DNA of 64,000 nucleotides from Terrabacter aerolatus (GCF_007991735.1 NZ_BJYX01000017.1:1-64000); one strand, 5' to 3'; shown: positions 1-8,790, counted from the stretch's first letter. Translations and numbers: made by a program. The notes: generated by a model not told the origin, from the letters alone.

Positions 1-87
1 GTGCTCCGCCGCGCCGTCGGCAGCCACGCGCGGGAGGCCCGCCGCAGTCCAGTAGCCTGTCCCCGTTGGTCGGCCCAGCAGGGCCTC

Positions 88-147
88 GTTACAGCGAGGG
101 TTACAGCGATCCTTGCAGCGAGGTTTCCAGTGAGGGTTTCAGCCATG
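88..147. repeat. degenerate 12-bp tandem repeat upstream of tRNA-Arg
   Basis: About five 12-bp units in a row, the first two reading GTTACAGCGAGG and GTTACAGCGATC, then increasingly diverged copies (CTTGCAGCGAGG, TTTCCAGTGAGG). The array ends five bases before the tRNA. Bases 1-87 show no gene I can support. A role in tRNA transcription is possible but nothing shows it. Confidence 0.6.
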
Positions 148-151
148 CCCC

Positions 152-227
152 GCCCTCGTAGCTCAGGGGATAGAGCACCGCTCTCCTAAAGCGGGTGTCG
201 CAGGTTCGAATCCTGCCGGGGGCACCA
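152..227 (+). tRNA. tRNA-Arg (anticodon CCT)
   Basis: A full cloverleaf can be folded. The acceptor stem is GCCCTCG (152-158) with CGGGGGC (217-223). The D stem is GCTC/GAGC, and the anticodon stem CCGCT/AGCGG encloses loop CTCCTAA with anticodon CCT at 185-187. The T arm is GCAGG-TTCGAAT-CCTGC. Discriminator A224 is followed by an encoded CCA (225-227). It reads the rare AGG arginine codon. It is a common class of integration target, but no att repeat or integrase is visible here. Confidence 0.97.
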
Positions 228-282
228 CAGTCGTTTTGTCCGTTTGACGTGCCGCGCCGCTGTCACGCGCCACACTCGTCCC

Positions 283-816
283 GTGGCATACGACGCTCCC
301 CGCCCAGACGACCCTTCCCTCCAGCCGCCGTCTCCCCCACCGGGCTGGTACCCCGACCCCTCCGGACAGCTGCGCTGGTGGGACGGCTACTCCTGGACCG
401 CCACCACGATGCCCCAAACGATGCCGCAGCCGCGGTCCGACACGACGTGGGCGGTCCTGTCCCACGTGAGCTTCCTCGTCCTGCCGGTCATCGCGCCCCT
501 CGTCATCAGACTGACCGCCGGCAAGGAGGACCCCTTCGTCAAGCACCACGCGACCGAGGCCCTCAACGTCCAGATCCTCTTCACGGTGGTGTGGAACGTC
601 CTCATCGGGAGCCTCATCGTCGCCACGGCGACCGCCAACCCCGACGACGTCAACCCACCCGCGTTGCTCTTCGTCGCCTTCCCGCTCGCCTTCCTCGCCG
701 GCGCCACGGTGCTCGGGATGTCCATCCGGGGCGCGGTGCAGGCCAGTCGCCGGGTGTGGTGGCGCTACCCGCTGTCGATCCGCTTCGTCCGCGGGGCCCG
801 CAGGAGCGAGGCGTAG
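283..816 (+). CDS. DUF2510/DUF4870 membrane protein
   Basis: A 177-residue membrane protein of unknown function. Residues 21-39 match the short aromatic DUF2510 motif (GWYPDPSGQLRWWDGYSW), found at the N-terminus of many actinobacterial membrane proteins. The rest resembles DUF4870: three hydrophobic segments (about 55-75, 95-112 and 125-145) with the charged loop GKEDPFVKHHATEALN between the first two. I chose GTG 283 because it gives a standard short N-terminus. An upstream in-frame TTG at 244 would add 13 residues almost adjoining the tRNA. Neither has a clear ribosome binding site. No partner gene is implied by the neighbours. Confidence 0.75.
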   Translation: MAYDAPRPDDPSLQPPSPPPGWYPDPSGQLRWWDGYSWTATTMPQTMPQPRSDTTWAVLSHVSFLVLPVIAPLVIRLTAGKEDPFVKHHATEALNVQILFTVVWNVLIGSLIVATATANPDDVNPPALLFVAFPLAFLAGATVLGMSIRGAVQASRRVWWRYPLSIRFVRGARRSEA

Positions 817-917
817 CGGCGACAGCTCTCCTCCCGACGAGCCCCGCCGCCTGAGGCCCACCTGACGGTGTCATGAAAGGGCCAGCGGGCTGTGAGCGGG
901 CGGCCAACCTGCCGGGC

Positions 918-923
918 TAGCGT
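918..923 (+). promoter_or_regulatory. -10 element, leaderless start for the GT-C gene
   Basis: TAGCGT lies seven bases upstream of ATG 931, so transcription would begin at or next to the start codon. No ribosome binding site is visible. This matches the leaderless pattern common in actinobacteria. Confidence 0.4.
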
Positions 924-930
924 CCGGCCC

Positions 931-2772
931 ATGAGTCTGGCCGTCCGCCACCCTCCCCGGGCCGTCCCCGTCCTCGCGAAGATCTCGGCCCGCGAGCGCC
1001 GGGTGGCTGTGGCGTGCTCCCTGGCCGTCGCCGCCACCTACGTGCTGATCGCGGGTCTCGACGGCGCCCTCGGGGTGCCCCGCAACGACGACTGGGGCTA
1101 CTACCGGACCGCGTTCGACGTCCTCCACCAGGGCTGGTTCGCGCCCGACCCGTTCACCCGGACCATGCTCGTCGGGCAGGTCCTGCTCGCGCAGCCGCTC
1201 CTGGCCGTCTTCGGCAGCGCGATCGTCCCGCTCCAGATCTTCGGAGCCCTCTTCGCCGCGGTCGGGCTCTGGGCCTCCTACCTCGTCGTGCGGCACTTCC
1301 TCCCCGTCGGGTGGGCCGCCTTCAGCGTCGGCTGCCTCGCGCTCGGGCCGATCTACGGGTCGCTCGCGCCGACGTTCATGTCGGACGCGCCGAGCTTCGC
1401 CCTGCAGTCCCTCGCCCTGCTGGCCGGGGTCACCGCGCTGTCCGCGACCCGCCGCCCACTGGCGTGGCTCGCGCTCTCGCTGGCCGTGGCGTTCGCGGCC
1501 TTCTCCGTCCGGGAGTATGCCGTCGCCGTTCCCGTCGCCGTGCTCGGCTGCTTCGCGCTGTCGCGGGGTCTGCTCGCCCGACACCCCGGCTGGGGACCGG
1601 ACGCGGCCAGAGTGCGTCGCGAACGGATCGGCGCCGCAGCCCTCGGCCTCGTCTGGCTCATCGGCGCCGGGACGCTCTACGTCTGGCGCGCCCAGCTGAG
1701 TGGCCCGGGCAGCGCGCCTGCCCTGCACTGGACCGCGCCCGCCCACAACACCGTTCGTGTCGTCTTCACCTGTGCCCTGCTCATCGCGCCGGCGGTCATG
1801 CTCTTCTGGCGGTGGCCGCACACGCCGTGGACGTGGCGCCGGTGGGTCGCGCTGGGCACGGCCCTCGTGCTCGTGCTCCCCCGTGCCCTCAACAGCCCGA
1901 ACCCGATCCTGACCGGGAACTACGTCAGCCAGGGCGGCGCCTACCCCCAGACGCTGTACGGCGCCCAGCCGGCCGTCATCTCCACTCCCGTCTGGGACGC
2001 GATCCTCTTCCTGACGAGCGCCGCCACCCTCACCCTCCTGGCCGCCGTCCTCGAGGCCGTCCTGACCTGGGTCGTATGCCGTGTCGCGACCTGGCACGCC
2101 CGCGCGGCCCTCCCGTCGCCAGCCCACCCCCGGCCGGAGACCGAGCCGAACGCCGAGGTGACCGGCGACACCGGCTCGCGCCACACGGCATACGCCCCGT
2201 GGCTTCGGGAGCCCGCGCTCGTCCTCGCCCTCGTCTACAGCCTCGCCATGATCCTCACCGTGCTGGCCGTGAGCCTGCTCGTGCCGTGGGTCGGTGACCG
2301 CTACCTCTTCCCCGTCGTGCCGTACCTCGCGGCCGCCCTGGTCTGGTGGGCACGCCGGTCCGCACCCGCGCGCCACCCCCGGTCCTCGCGCGTCGTCGGA
2401 GCCGTCGGGCTCGTCGGTCTGGCGGTGCTCGGCGCCTTCCAGGTCGACGCCGCCGCGACGGTGGACGGGGCCAAGTGGCGCATCGGCGAGGCCCTGACCC
2501 GGGCCGGGCACCCCGCCCAGACCATCGACGCCGGCCTCGAGTGGTTCGGCTTCCACCAGCCGGGCGCGGTCCTCAACCACTTCGACCCGCACCAGGGACA
2601 GCCGTTCTGGGTCGGGCTCTTCGACGACGCCCACGTGTGCGTGCGGGTCACGCGGGTCGATCCGTCGAGACCGCGGCACGTCGACACCCCGCCGCTGGCC
2701 TCCCTCGCCGCTGACGGCCTGTTCGGCTCCCGGTTCCTGCTCCAGGTCCGAGCCGACTACGTGCGCTGCTGA
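931..2772 (+). CDS. GT-C-like polytopic membrane protein (putative glycosyltransferase)
   Basis: A 613-residue protein with roughly a dozen hydrophobic segments. The first extracytoplasmic loop carries acidic residues followed by aromatics (RNDDWGYYRTAFDVL). This resembles the catalytic Asp loop of GT-C enzymes such as ArnT and protein mannosyltransferases, which use polyprenyl-phosphate sugars. The C-terminal part is a short soluble extracellular domain. Start ATG 931 is favoured over an upstream TTG at 892 because a -10-like TAGCGT sits seven bases before it. Sugar donor and acceptor cannot be told from sequence. The gene stands alone between a DUF4870 gene and a signalling gene. Confidence 0.6.
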   Translation: MSLAVRHPPRAVPVLAKISARERRVAVACSLAVAATYVLIAGLDGALGVPRNDDWGYYRTAFDVLHQGWFAPDPFTRTMLVGQVLLAQPLLAVFGSAIVPLQIFGALFAAVGLWASYLVVRHFLPVGWAAFSVGCLALGPIYGSLAPTFMSDAPSFALQSLALLAGVTALSATRRPLAWLALSLAVAFAAFSVREYAVAVPVAVLGCFALSRGLLARHPGWGPDAARVRRERIGAAALGLVWLIGAGTLYVWRAQLSGPGSAPALHWTAPAHNTVRVVFTCALLIAPAVMLFWRWPHTPWTWRRWVALGTALVLVLPRALNSPNPILTGNYVSQGGAYPQTLYGAQPAVISTPVWDAILFLTSAATLTLLAAVLEAVLTWVVCRVATWHARAALPSPAHPRPETEPNAEVTGDTGSRHTAYAPWLREPALVLALVYSLAMILTVLAVSLLVPWVGDRYLFPVVPYLAAALVWWARRSAPARHPRSSRVVGAVGLVGLAVLGAFQVDAAATVDGAKWRIGEALTRAGHPAQTIDAGLEWFGFHQPGAVLNHFDPHQGQPFWVGLFDDAHVCVRVTRVDPSRPRHVDTPPLASLAADGLFGSRFLLQVRADYVRC

Positions 2773-2909
2773 CCCGCCCCGGCGCCCCTGAGGCCCGGGC
2801 CGGCCGGCGACCCCGGACCCGGGTGTGGACGAAAGGCTCGTCAGGGCACACTCCGTGCTCCTACAGTCGGAGTCATGGTGGGGCGCGGGCGGCTGGGCTG
2901 CTCCCGACG

Positions 2910-5213
2910 ATGACGGCGAGCGTGGGGGCAGCGGACACCTCGGGCCGAGCCGCCCTGCCCGACGCCGGCTCGGCAGGAGCACCCGAGGCGCCCCCGACCA
3001 CCACCTCGGACTCCGCCCAGCCGGCGAGCGCCGCGGCGGACCGACGCGCCACCACGGGCACTCCGGGCACTCCGGGCCCCTTCGGTGCGCCCGTCACCCT
3101 CCCGCGCCGACTCGGCCGGCTCGTCCTCATCGCCCTCGCCTACTACCTCGGGGCCCGTCTCGGCCTGGGCCTGTCCCTCGTCGGCAACGACGTGACGCCG
3201 CTCTGGCCACCCACCGGCATCGCCGTCGCCGCCCTCGTCGTCGTCGGCCGCTCCTACTGGCCGGCCGTCGCGGTCGCCGCCCTCGCGGTCAACCTGCCGC
3301 TCAGCGCCACCCCGCTGGCCGCGGGCGTCACGGCGATCGGCAACACGCTCGCCCCGGTCGTGGCCGTCACGCTGCTGCGGCGGGTCGGCTTCCGCCGCGA
3401 GCTCGACCGGCAGCGCGACGCCATGGCGATCGTCTTCCTCGGCGCGCTGGCGAGCATGCTCGTGAGCGCCACCATCGGCTCGGCGACCCTGCTCGTCTCC
3501 GGGTCGATCACGACGGCCCAGGTGCCGGCCGCGTGGGCGGTGTGGTGGACCGGCGACGCCATGGGCGTGCTGACCGTCGCGCCGTTCCTGTTGTGCCTCC
3601 CCCTCTTCTGGGAGCAGCGCCGCTGGCCGTGGCGCCAGTGGCTCGAGGGCAGCACGGTGCTCGTCGCAGCGACCGCCGTCATCGCCGCGGCCTCGCTGAC
3701 CGAGCTGCCGGTGCTCTTCCTCGCGCTGCCCGTCCTCGGGTGGGCGGCCTGGCGGCTCCAGCTGCGGGGCGCCGCACCGGCCGCCCTCATCGCCGCCGTC
3801 CTCGCGACGTGGTCCGCCGCGCACATGATCGGGCCGTTCCGGGGCATGACCCTGCTCGAGCAGATGGTGACGCTCCAGTCCTTCAACGCCTGCGTCGCCC
3901 TGACCTCCTTCTTCCTCGCGGCCCTCGTCAGCGAGCGCCTGCAGACCGCTGCCGCCCTCGGCGCCGCCACCTCGGAGCTCGAGCGTCGAGTCGAGCGCCG
4001 CACGGCGCAGCTCTCGGCGGCCAACACCCGGCTCGTGCAGGAGATCCAGGAGCGGGCCGAGGCGCAGGAGCTGCTGAGCCACGAGGAGGCCCGCGCCCGC
4101 CGTGAGCACCAGATCGCCGAGACGCTCCAGCGCAGCCTGCTGCCCGACCGCCTCCCCGACGTGCCGGGCATCGCCCTCGCCGCCCGTTACGTCCCGGCGA
4201 CGGCCGACGTCCAGGTCGGGGGCGACTGGTACGACGTCGTCCAGCTGCCGGGCGGCCTGCTCGGCCTCGCGATCGGCGACGTCGCCGGCCACGGCCTTCA
4301 GGCCGCAGCGACGATGGTCCAGGTCCGCATGGCCCTGCGCGCCTACGCCCTGCAGGACCCGTCACCGCCAGCGGTGATGCGCGGCGTCCACCAGCTCGTC
4401 TCGCAGCTGCCGGTCCCCGAGATGGTGACGCTCACCTACCTCCTCTTCGACCCGGCCGCGCGCCGGCTGCGGTGGAGCAACGCCGGCCACCCTCCCGCCC
4501 TCACCGTCGTCGACGGCGTCGGCAGCTACCTCACCGGCGCCCTGTCCCCACCCGTCGGGGTCACCGCCGACGGCTCGTTCACGGAGGGCGGGGCCGAGCT
4601 GCCCCCGGGAGCGACGCTCCTGCTCTACACCGACGGCCTCATCGAGCGCCGGGGCGTCTCCCTCACCGACGGGCTCGACCGCCTGCGACGTGAGGTCGCG
4701 GCCGCGCCACCCGGCGACGGCCTCGAGGCCCTCTGCGACCGGCTTCTCGACACGTTCCTCGACGAGGAGCACATCGAGGACGACGTCGCGATCCTCGTCA
4801 TGCGCCCCGCCGTGGCGGTCGACGGCGAGCTCGACCTCCGGCTGCCGGCGGAGGCCCGCAACCTCGTGCAGGTGCGCAGTGCCCTGCGCCGGTGGCTGCG
4901 TGAGTCCGGGGTCGTCGACGAGGACACCAACGAGGTCCTCGTCGCCTGCGGCGAGGCGTGCGCCAACGTCGTCCAGCACGCCTACAGCGAGCAGGCGTCC
5001 AGCGGTGAGCTCGTCGTCGAGGCCCGGCTCGAGGGGGACCACCTCGAGGTCCGGGTCCGCGACCACGGGCACTGGCGCCCCGCGGCCGAGCGGGGAGGCG
5101 GTTGGGGGCTGCAGCTCATGCACGCCCTCGTGGACGACGTGTCGGTCGACCATGCCGTGGGCGGCACCGAGGTCCGCCTGCGGCGACACGTCGGGCTGGA
5201 GGTCAGGCCGTGA
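2910..5213 (+). CDS. MASE1-SpoIIE phosphatase-HATPase fusion (partner-switching regulator)
   Basis: A 767-residue sensor-regulator. After a low-complexity N-terminus, residues about 70-345 form a MASE1-type integral membrane sensor (VTPLWPPTGIAVAAL motif). A coiled coil (about 345-415) follows. Residues about 420-632 are a PP2C-like SpoIIE/RsbU phosphatase with VGGDWYD, GDVAGHG, SNAGHPPA, LLYTDGLIERRG and DDVAILV motifs. Residues about 640-766 are a GHKL ATPase of the RsbW anti-sigma-kinase type, with N-box EACANVVQHAY and the glycine-rich GGGWGLQLM. It should both dephosphorylate and phosphorylate STAS-domain proteins in response to a membrane signal. Its stop overlaps the next gene (GTGA), which encodes a STAS protein. 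ATG 2910 is the first start that fits. Confidence 0.9.
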   Translation: MTASVGAADTSGRAALPDAGSAGAPEAPPTTTSDSAQPASAAADRRATTGTPGTPGPFGAPVTLPRRLGRLVLIALAYYLGARLGLGLSLVGNDVTPLWPPTGIAVAALVVVGRSYWPAVAVAALAVNLPLSATPLAAGVTAIGNTLAPVVAVTLLRRVGFRRELDRQRDAMAIVFLGALASMLVSATIGSATLLVSGSITTAQVPAAWAVWWTGDAMGVLTVAPFLLCLPLFWEQRRWPWRQWLEGSTVLVAATAVIAAASLTELPVLFLALPVLGWAAWRLQLRGAAPAALIAAVLATWSAAHMIGPFRGMTLLEQMVTLQSFNACVALTSFFLAALVSERLQTAAALGAATSELERRVERRTAQLSAANTRLVQEIQERAEAQELLSHEEARARREHQIAETLQRSLLPDRLPDVPGIALAARYVPATADVQVGGDWYDVVQLPGGLLGLAIGDVAGHGLQAAATMVQVRMALRAYALQDPSPPAVMRGVHQLVSQLPVPEMVTLTYLLFDPAARRLRWSNAGHPPALTVVDGVGSYLTGALSPPVGVTADGSFTEGGAELPPGATLLLYTDGLIERRGVSLTDGLDRLRREVAAAPPGDGLEALCDRLLDTFLDEEHIEDDVAILVMRPAVAVDGELDLRLPAEARNLVQVRSALRRWLRESGVVDEDTNEVLVACGEACANVVQHAYSEQASSGELVVEARLEGDHLEVRVRDHGHWRPAAERGGGWGLQLMHALVDDVSVDHAVGGTEVRLRRHVGLEVRP

Positions 5214-5677
5214 GCGAGCTCGCGCGCGTCGACACGACCCGCACCGGGACCACCCAGCACGTCTCGCTCACGGGAGAGCTCGACCTCTCCAACGCGCGGG
5301 CACTGACCGACGCGCTGGCTCACGCGGTCCCCGACGACGTGACCCTCGTGGTCCTCGACCTGACCGGCACCACCTACGTCGACAGCGCCGCGATCGCGTC
5401 GCTCTTCCGCCTCTCCCAGCGCCTGCGCGACCGCCGCCAAGACCTGCGCCTCGTCGTGCCGTCGGGCTCACCGATCCGGGCCGTCGTCGAGCTCACCCGG
5501 CTGGGTCAGGTGATCCCCGTCGACGAGAGCGCCCCCGGGCTCACCGACGCCCCGACGACGTATGCCGCCTTCCCGCCCCCGGGCGCGGCAAGCCAGCCAC
5601 CGCCCACTCCCCCGTCGGTCCCCACCGAGCCGACCTCCACGGTGGTCGACGACGACGGCGGTCAGCGCAGCGGGTAG
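5210..5677 (+). CDS. STAS-domain anti-sigma factor antagonist
   Basis: A 155-residue protein whose residues about 5-105 are a STAS domain of the RsbV/SpoIIAA type. The segment YVDSAAIASL contains Ser59, which aligns with the serine phosphorylated by RsbW-like kinases. The last 45 residues are Pro/Thr-rich and probably disordered, which is unusual for this family. GTG 5210 overlaps the upstream stop by four bases, so the phosphatase/kinase and its likely substrate are translationally coupled. Its 3' end overlaps the convergent gene at 5662 by 16 bp. Which sigma factor or output protein is controlled is not visible. Confidence 0.9.
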   Translation: MSELARVDTTRTGTTQHVSLTGELDLSNARALTDALAHAVPDDVTLVVLDLTGTTYVDSAAIASLFRLSQRLRDRRQDLRLVVPSGSPIRAVVELTRLGQVIPVDESAPGLTDAPTTYAAFPPPGAASQPPPTPPSVPTEPTSTVVDDDGGQRSG

Positions 5678-7095
5678 GTCCCCGAGCCCGGCAGTGGCGC
5701 ACCCGAGGCGTCGGTGAAGAGCGCCGTCAGCACGCCCGTCAGGTCCGGACGGACCCGCGTCACCTCGATGACGATGTCACCGCCGGCGAGGCGACCGTCG
5801 TAGACCGACGTCGGCGAGCTCACGTGCTCCCTCTGCCGGCCCCCGCGCAGGTCCCGCACCGACGTGATGAGCCAACCGGTGGGTGCCTCGAGGTGCGCGA
5901 AGCACCCCCGGTCGCTGGGGGCGAGGCGCAGGCTCGTGACCGTGCCCACAGGTCCGGGCACGGCAGACGTGGGCGGCGCGGTCGGTGAGGAGGGCACCGA
6001 GGTCGACGCGGAGGGGGTCGGGACCGGCCTCGTGGGGCTCGGGTGGACGTTCGAGGCGCCTGTCGACGATCCGGCACGGGTCGTCGGGAGCGCCTGCCGC
6101 ACCGCGCTGCCCGCATCTCCGGTCACGCCGGAGCCGGAGCTCCGACCGCCCGGGGGCTGTCGGCGCGAGACGCCCTCGGCCGTCGCGACGCCGATGACCG
6201 GCCTCGGGGCGACCGCGTCCGGGGTGCCGTCCGGCGGGTACGTCGGCTCCGCTCCTCCGACCGACCCCGTCGACGCGCCGGACCGCGTCGGCCTCCCGGC
6301 CGTGACCCCACCGGTCGGCTCGAGCTGGAAGAGGAAGAGAGCCACGGCCGCGACGACGGCGGCTGCAGCGAGCACCGCGGCCGCCGACCGCCCTGGGACC
6401 GACAGCACGCGGCCGGCCGGGCCCCACGCCCCGGACTCGGCCGAGCCCACGACCGGGGCGACGCCCACCGCGAGCGGCACCGACGAGTCCTCGGGCGTCA
6501 GGCCTGGGGCGGGGCCCTCACCGACAGCGGCACCCGCGCCGGCACCACTGTCGTCTGCCATGGCCTCGGGCGGTGCGAACGCGCCGGGCAGCAGCGCAGG
6601 GGCGACCCGCAGCCGGATCGCGGCGTCGACGTCGACGACGTCGGCCAGCGCAGCGCGGCAGCGAGGACACCCGTCCAGGTGGTCCTCAACGCGATGTCGG
6701 TTGGCGGGCGTGAGCGAGTCCCGCACGTAGCCACCGAGGTGACGGCGCACCTCGCGGCACACGGGATCGGTCGCGTGGGCGACGACCTCGGTCAGCAACG
6801 CCTGCCGCAGTCGCACGCGCGCCTGCCGGCTCTGGGTCGCCACACCGCTCGAGGTGGTGCCGAGCGCCGGCGCGATCTGACGCGGGTGCTCCTCGTGGAC
6901 GACGAGCCGCCAGAGCAGCGAGCGGGACTCGTCGGTCAGGGAGCGCCAGGCGGCCCAGACAGCATCGCGCGCCTCGACCTCGGCCGCATCGTCACCCGCA
7001 CCGTCGGGGCGCTCCACACCCTCGAAGCCCGAGGACTCCGCGGACTCCGCGGCGTCCTCGTGCCCGCCGGCGCGCCCGTCGTCCGACCGCCCCAC
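5662..7095 (-). CDS. sigma-70 region 4-like / zinc anti-sigma fusion lacking region 2
   Basis: A 477-residue protein. Residues about 43-100 look like sigma-70 region 4 (TDESRSLLWRLVVHEEHPRQIAPALG, then a helix-turn-helix). A zinc anti-sigma motif follows: Cys113, then His139-x3-Cys143-x2-Cys146. A transmembrane helix spans about 237-257, and the Ser/Thr/Pro-rich remainder would be extracytoplasmic. Related actinobacterial proteins carry sigma region 2 at the N-terminus. Here the first 40 residues are acidic low complexity, and no region 2 appears upstream in any frame. GTG 7095 has a good ribosome binding site (GGTGGGAG). It may be a regulator rather than a true sigma factor, or a truncated one. 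Confidence 0.75.
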   Translation of the reverse strand: MGRSDDGRAGGHEDAAESAESSGFEGVERPDGAGDDAAEVEARDAVWAAWRSLTDESRSLLWRLVVHEEHPRQIAPALGTTSSGVATQSRQARVRLRQALLTEVVAHATDPVCREVRRHLGGYVRDSLTPANRHRVEDHLDGCPRCRAALADVVDVDAAIRLRVAPALLPGAFAPPEAMADDSGAGAGAAVGEGPAPGLTPEDSSVPLAVGVAPVVGSAESGAWGPAGRVLSVPGRSAAAVLAAAAVVAAVALFLFQLEPTGGVTAGRPTRSGASTGSVGGAEPTYPPDGTPDAVAPRPVIGVATAEGVSRRQPPGGRSSGSGVTGDAGSAVRQALPTTRAGSSTGASNVHPSPTRPVPTPSASTSVPSSPTAPPTSAVPGPVGTVTSLRLAPSDRGCFAHLEAPTGWLITSVRDLRGGRQREHVSSPTSVYDGRLAGGDIVIEVTRVRPDLTGVLTALFTDASGAPLPGSGTYPLR

Positions 7096-7397
7096 TGTCT
7101 CCCACCCCGGTCTGCCGACCTCGTCGGCTGCTCGACGACCTCTGCCCGGTGCGTGGACGACTCCGGGTGCCCGGACCCGTCATTGCGTCCGCCACGCACC
7201 CTGACATCCTTCCCCCCACAGGGGGTTTCGGGGCCGAATCACACCGCGACATGCCCACGAAGCAGCCGCCTCGGGAGCCGCTCGACCGGTTTGCCCCATT
7301 TGCGACACCCCACCATCACGGACCCGCGGATCGCACTGTGCGACAGAGTCCCCCGTGCGACGATGAACGAGCACGCTTGACGTCAGAGGGAGTTGCC
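7096..7397. other. divergent intergenic region
   Basis: About 300 bp between divergently transcribed genes; it must hold both promoters. I see only a short C-run/G-run hairpin (CCCCC-ACA-GGGGG) near 7215 and no convincing -35/-10 pair, gene or RNA. Confidence 0.5.
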
Positions 7398-8009
7398 ATG
7401 GACCCCGCACCATCGACTCACGGCTTCCTCACCGAGCCCGCGCTCTCGCCCGAGATCCAGGCCCTGTTCGACAGCGACATCGCAGACCACGGCTACGTCA
7501 TGAACCTCACCCGGGTCTGGGCGCAGGCGCCGTCGGCGAAGGTCGGGCTCTTCGCCCTGCTCGCCGACATGGCGCAGCTGGCCGGCCTGACCTTCCGCCA
7601 GCGGGGCGTGCTCGTCGCGGCGACCGCCGGGACCATCGGCGACGCGTACTGCTCGCTGGCCTGGGGCACCCGGCTCGCGAGCGCGGCCGGCGACGAGGTG
7701 GCCGACGCCGTCCTGCGCGGCGACGACTCGGCCCTCGACGCTGCCGACCTCGCTCTCGCCCGATGGGCGAGGACGGTGGCCCGCGACCCGAACGCGACGA
7801 CACCAGCAGACCTCGAGCCGCTGCGCGCCGCCGGCTTCGACGACCGTCAGATCTTCGCGATCACGGTGTTCGTCGCGCTGCGGCGCGCGTTCTCCACCGT
7901 CAACGACGCGCTCGGGCCCGCGCCCGACCGCCAGCTGCGCGACGACGCCCCCGCAGCCGTCGACGCCGCCGTCTCCTTCGGTCGCACGGCCGCGGACACG
8001 CCCTCCTGA
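7398..8009 (+). CDS. AhpD-like / carboxymuconolactone decarboxylase family protein
   Basis: A 203-residue all-alpha protein with the AhpD/CMD fold signature: hydrophobic helices, then GVLVAATAGTIGDAYCSLAWGTRLA. Canonical AhpD members have a CxxC pair followed by His in this helix. Here only one Cys (in AYCSLAWG) is present, so a peroxidase mechanism using a CxxC disulfide is unlikely. The similarity is to peroxidase-related CMD proteins in general. ATG 7398 has an AGGGAG ribosome binding site six bases upstream. It is a single-gene unit; substrate unknown. Confidence 0.7.
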   Translation: MDPAPSTHGFLTEPALSPEIQALFDSDIADHGYVMNLTRVWAQAPSAKVGLFALLADMAQLAGLTFRQRGVLVAATAGTIGDAYCSLAWGTRLASAAGDEVADAVLRGDDSALDAADLALARWARTVARDPNATTPADLEPLRAAGFDDRQIFAITVFVALRRAFSTVNDALGPAPDRQLRDDAPAAVDAAVSFGRTAADTPS

Positions 8010-8065
8010 CCGAGGCGTCGTATGCCGTCCGCCCCGTCGGGCGCCCCACTCTCCGCAGGCGCGGC

Positions 8066-8749
8066 TCAGACGGTCTGGGTGGCGACGCCCCGGAGGAGGG
8101 CGAGGTAGTCCTCGACGGCCGCCACACCCGACACCGCGGCATACCCGTTCGCGATGACGACGGGCGTCGCCGTCACACCCATCGACCGCGCCTGCTGCTC
8201 GTCGGCGCGCACGTCGTCGGCGTAGTCGTCGGAGGCCAGCACGGCGGACACCCGACGCTCGTCGAGACCGCACTCGCCGGAGAGCCGCTGGAGCACCTCG
8301 TGGTCGTCGATGGCCAGCCCCTCACCGAAGTGCGCCGAGTGGAAGCGCTCGACCGCGGCCGACCTCAGGGCCGGACCGCCCATCTCGCCGGCCAGGGCGC
8401 ACAGGCGATGGGCGTCGAAGGTGTTGGCACGCACGGCGCGGTCCCAGTCGAAGAGGAGGTCGTCGGCCTCCGCGATCTCGCTGGCCCTGGCGTTCATGAG
8501 CCGTCCCGTGCCCGCGTCCCCGCCGTGCCGCACGGAGAGGTGCTCGCTGACGGGCACCGAGCCGCCGACCGGGACGTCGGGGTCGAGCTCGAACGACCGG
8601 AGGCGCACCGTGACGTCGTGCGGCCGCTCGAACGCCGCGACGGCGGCCTCGACGCGGCGCTTGGCCACCCACGAGTAGGGGCAGACCAGGTCGCTCCAGA
8701 GGTCGAGCTCGATGAGGGTCGTGGACTCGGCAGCAGACTGGTCGGTCAT
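8066..8749 (-). CDS. DsbA/FrnE-family thioredoxin-fold protein, CxxS active site
   Basis: A 227-residue cytoplasmic DsbA-like protein related to FrnE. The thioredoxin-fold motif near the N-terminus reads LVCPYSWVAKRRVE, where most FrnE-type oxidoreductases have CPWC or CPFC. The second cysteine is replaced by Ser. The cis-proline loop is present late (GVTATPVVIANG). FrnE homologues are implicated in polyketide biosynthesis or oxidative-stress disulfide chemistry, but with CxxS it might act as an isomerase or glutathione-type enzyme. ATG 8749 is preferred to the upstream TTG at 8761. It lies downstream of the NlpC/P60 terminator and is probably transcribed on its own. Confidence 0.85.
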   Translation of the reverse strand: MTDQSAAESTTLIELDLWSDLVCPYSWVAKRRVEAAVAAFERPHDVTVRLRSFELDPDVPVGGSVPVSEHLSVRHGGDAGTGRLMNARASEIAEADDLLFDWDRAVRANTFDAHRLCALAGEMGGPALRSAAVERFHSAHFGEGLAIDDHEVLQRLSGECGLDERRVSAVLASDDYADDVRADEQQARSMGVTATPVVIANGYAAVSGVAAVEDYLALLRGVATQTV

Positions 8750-8790
8750 CGACTCAGTCAATCACGCGCGTCGGGGGCGCCGGCACGGCA

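Noticed and set aside
88-147. CRISPR-like array near the tRNA
   Set aside because: Units are 12 bp, contiguous and without spacers; no cas gene is present. It is a degenerate tandem repeat.
1-189. 62-codon open frame running into the tRNA gene
   Set aside because: It overlaps the tRNA, is Arg/Ala-rich noise typical of GC-rich DNA, and has no family similarity.
152-227. tRNA-Arg as the attachment site of an integrated element
   Set aside because: No integrase, no direct repeat of the tRNA 3' end and no foreign-looking genes downstream.
871-2982. 703-codon minus-strand frame opposite the glycosyltransferase gene
   Set aside because: Gly/Arg/Glu-rich composition with no domains; the plus-strand frame encodes a clean polytopic membrane protein.
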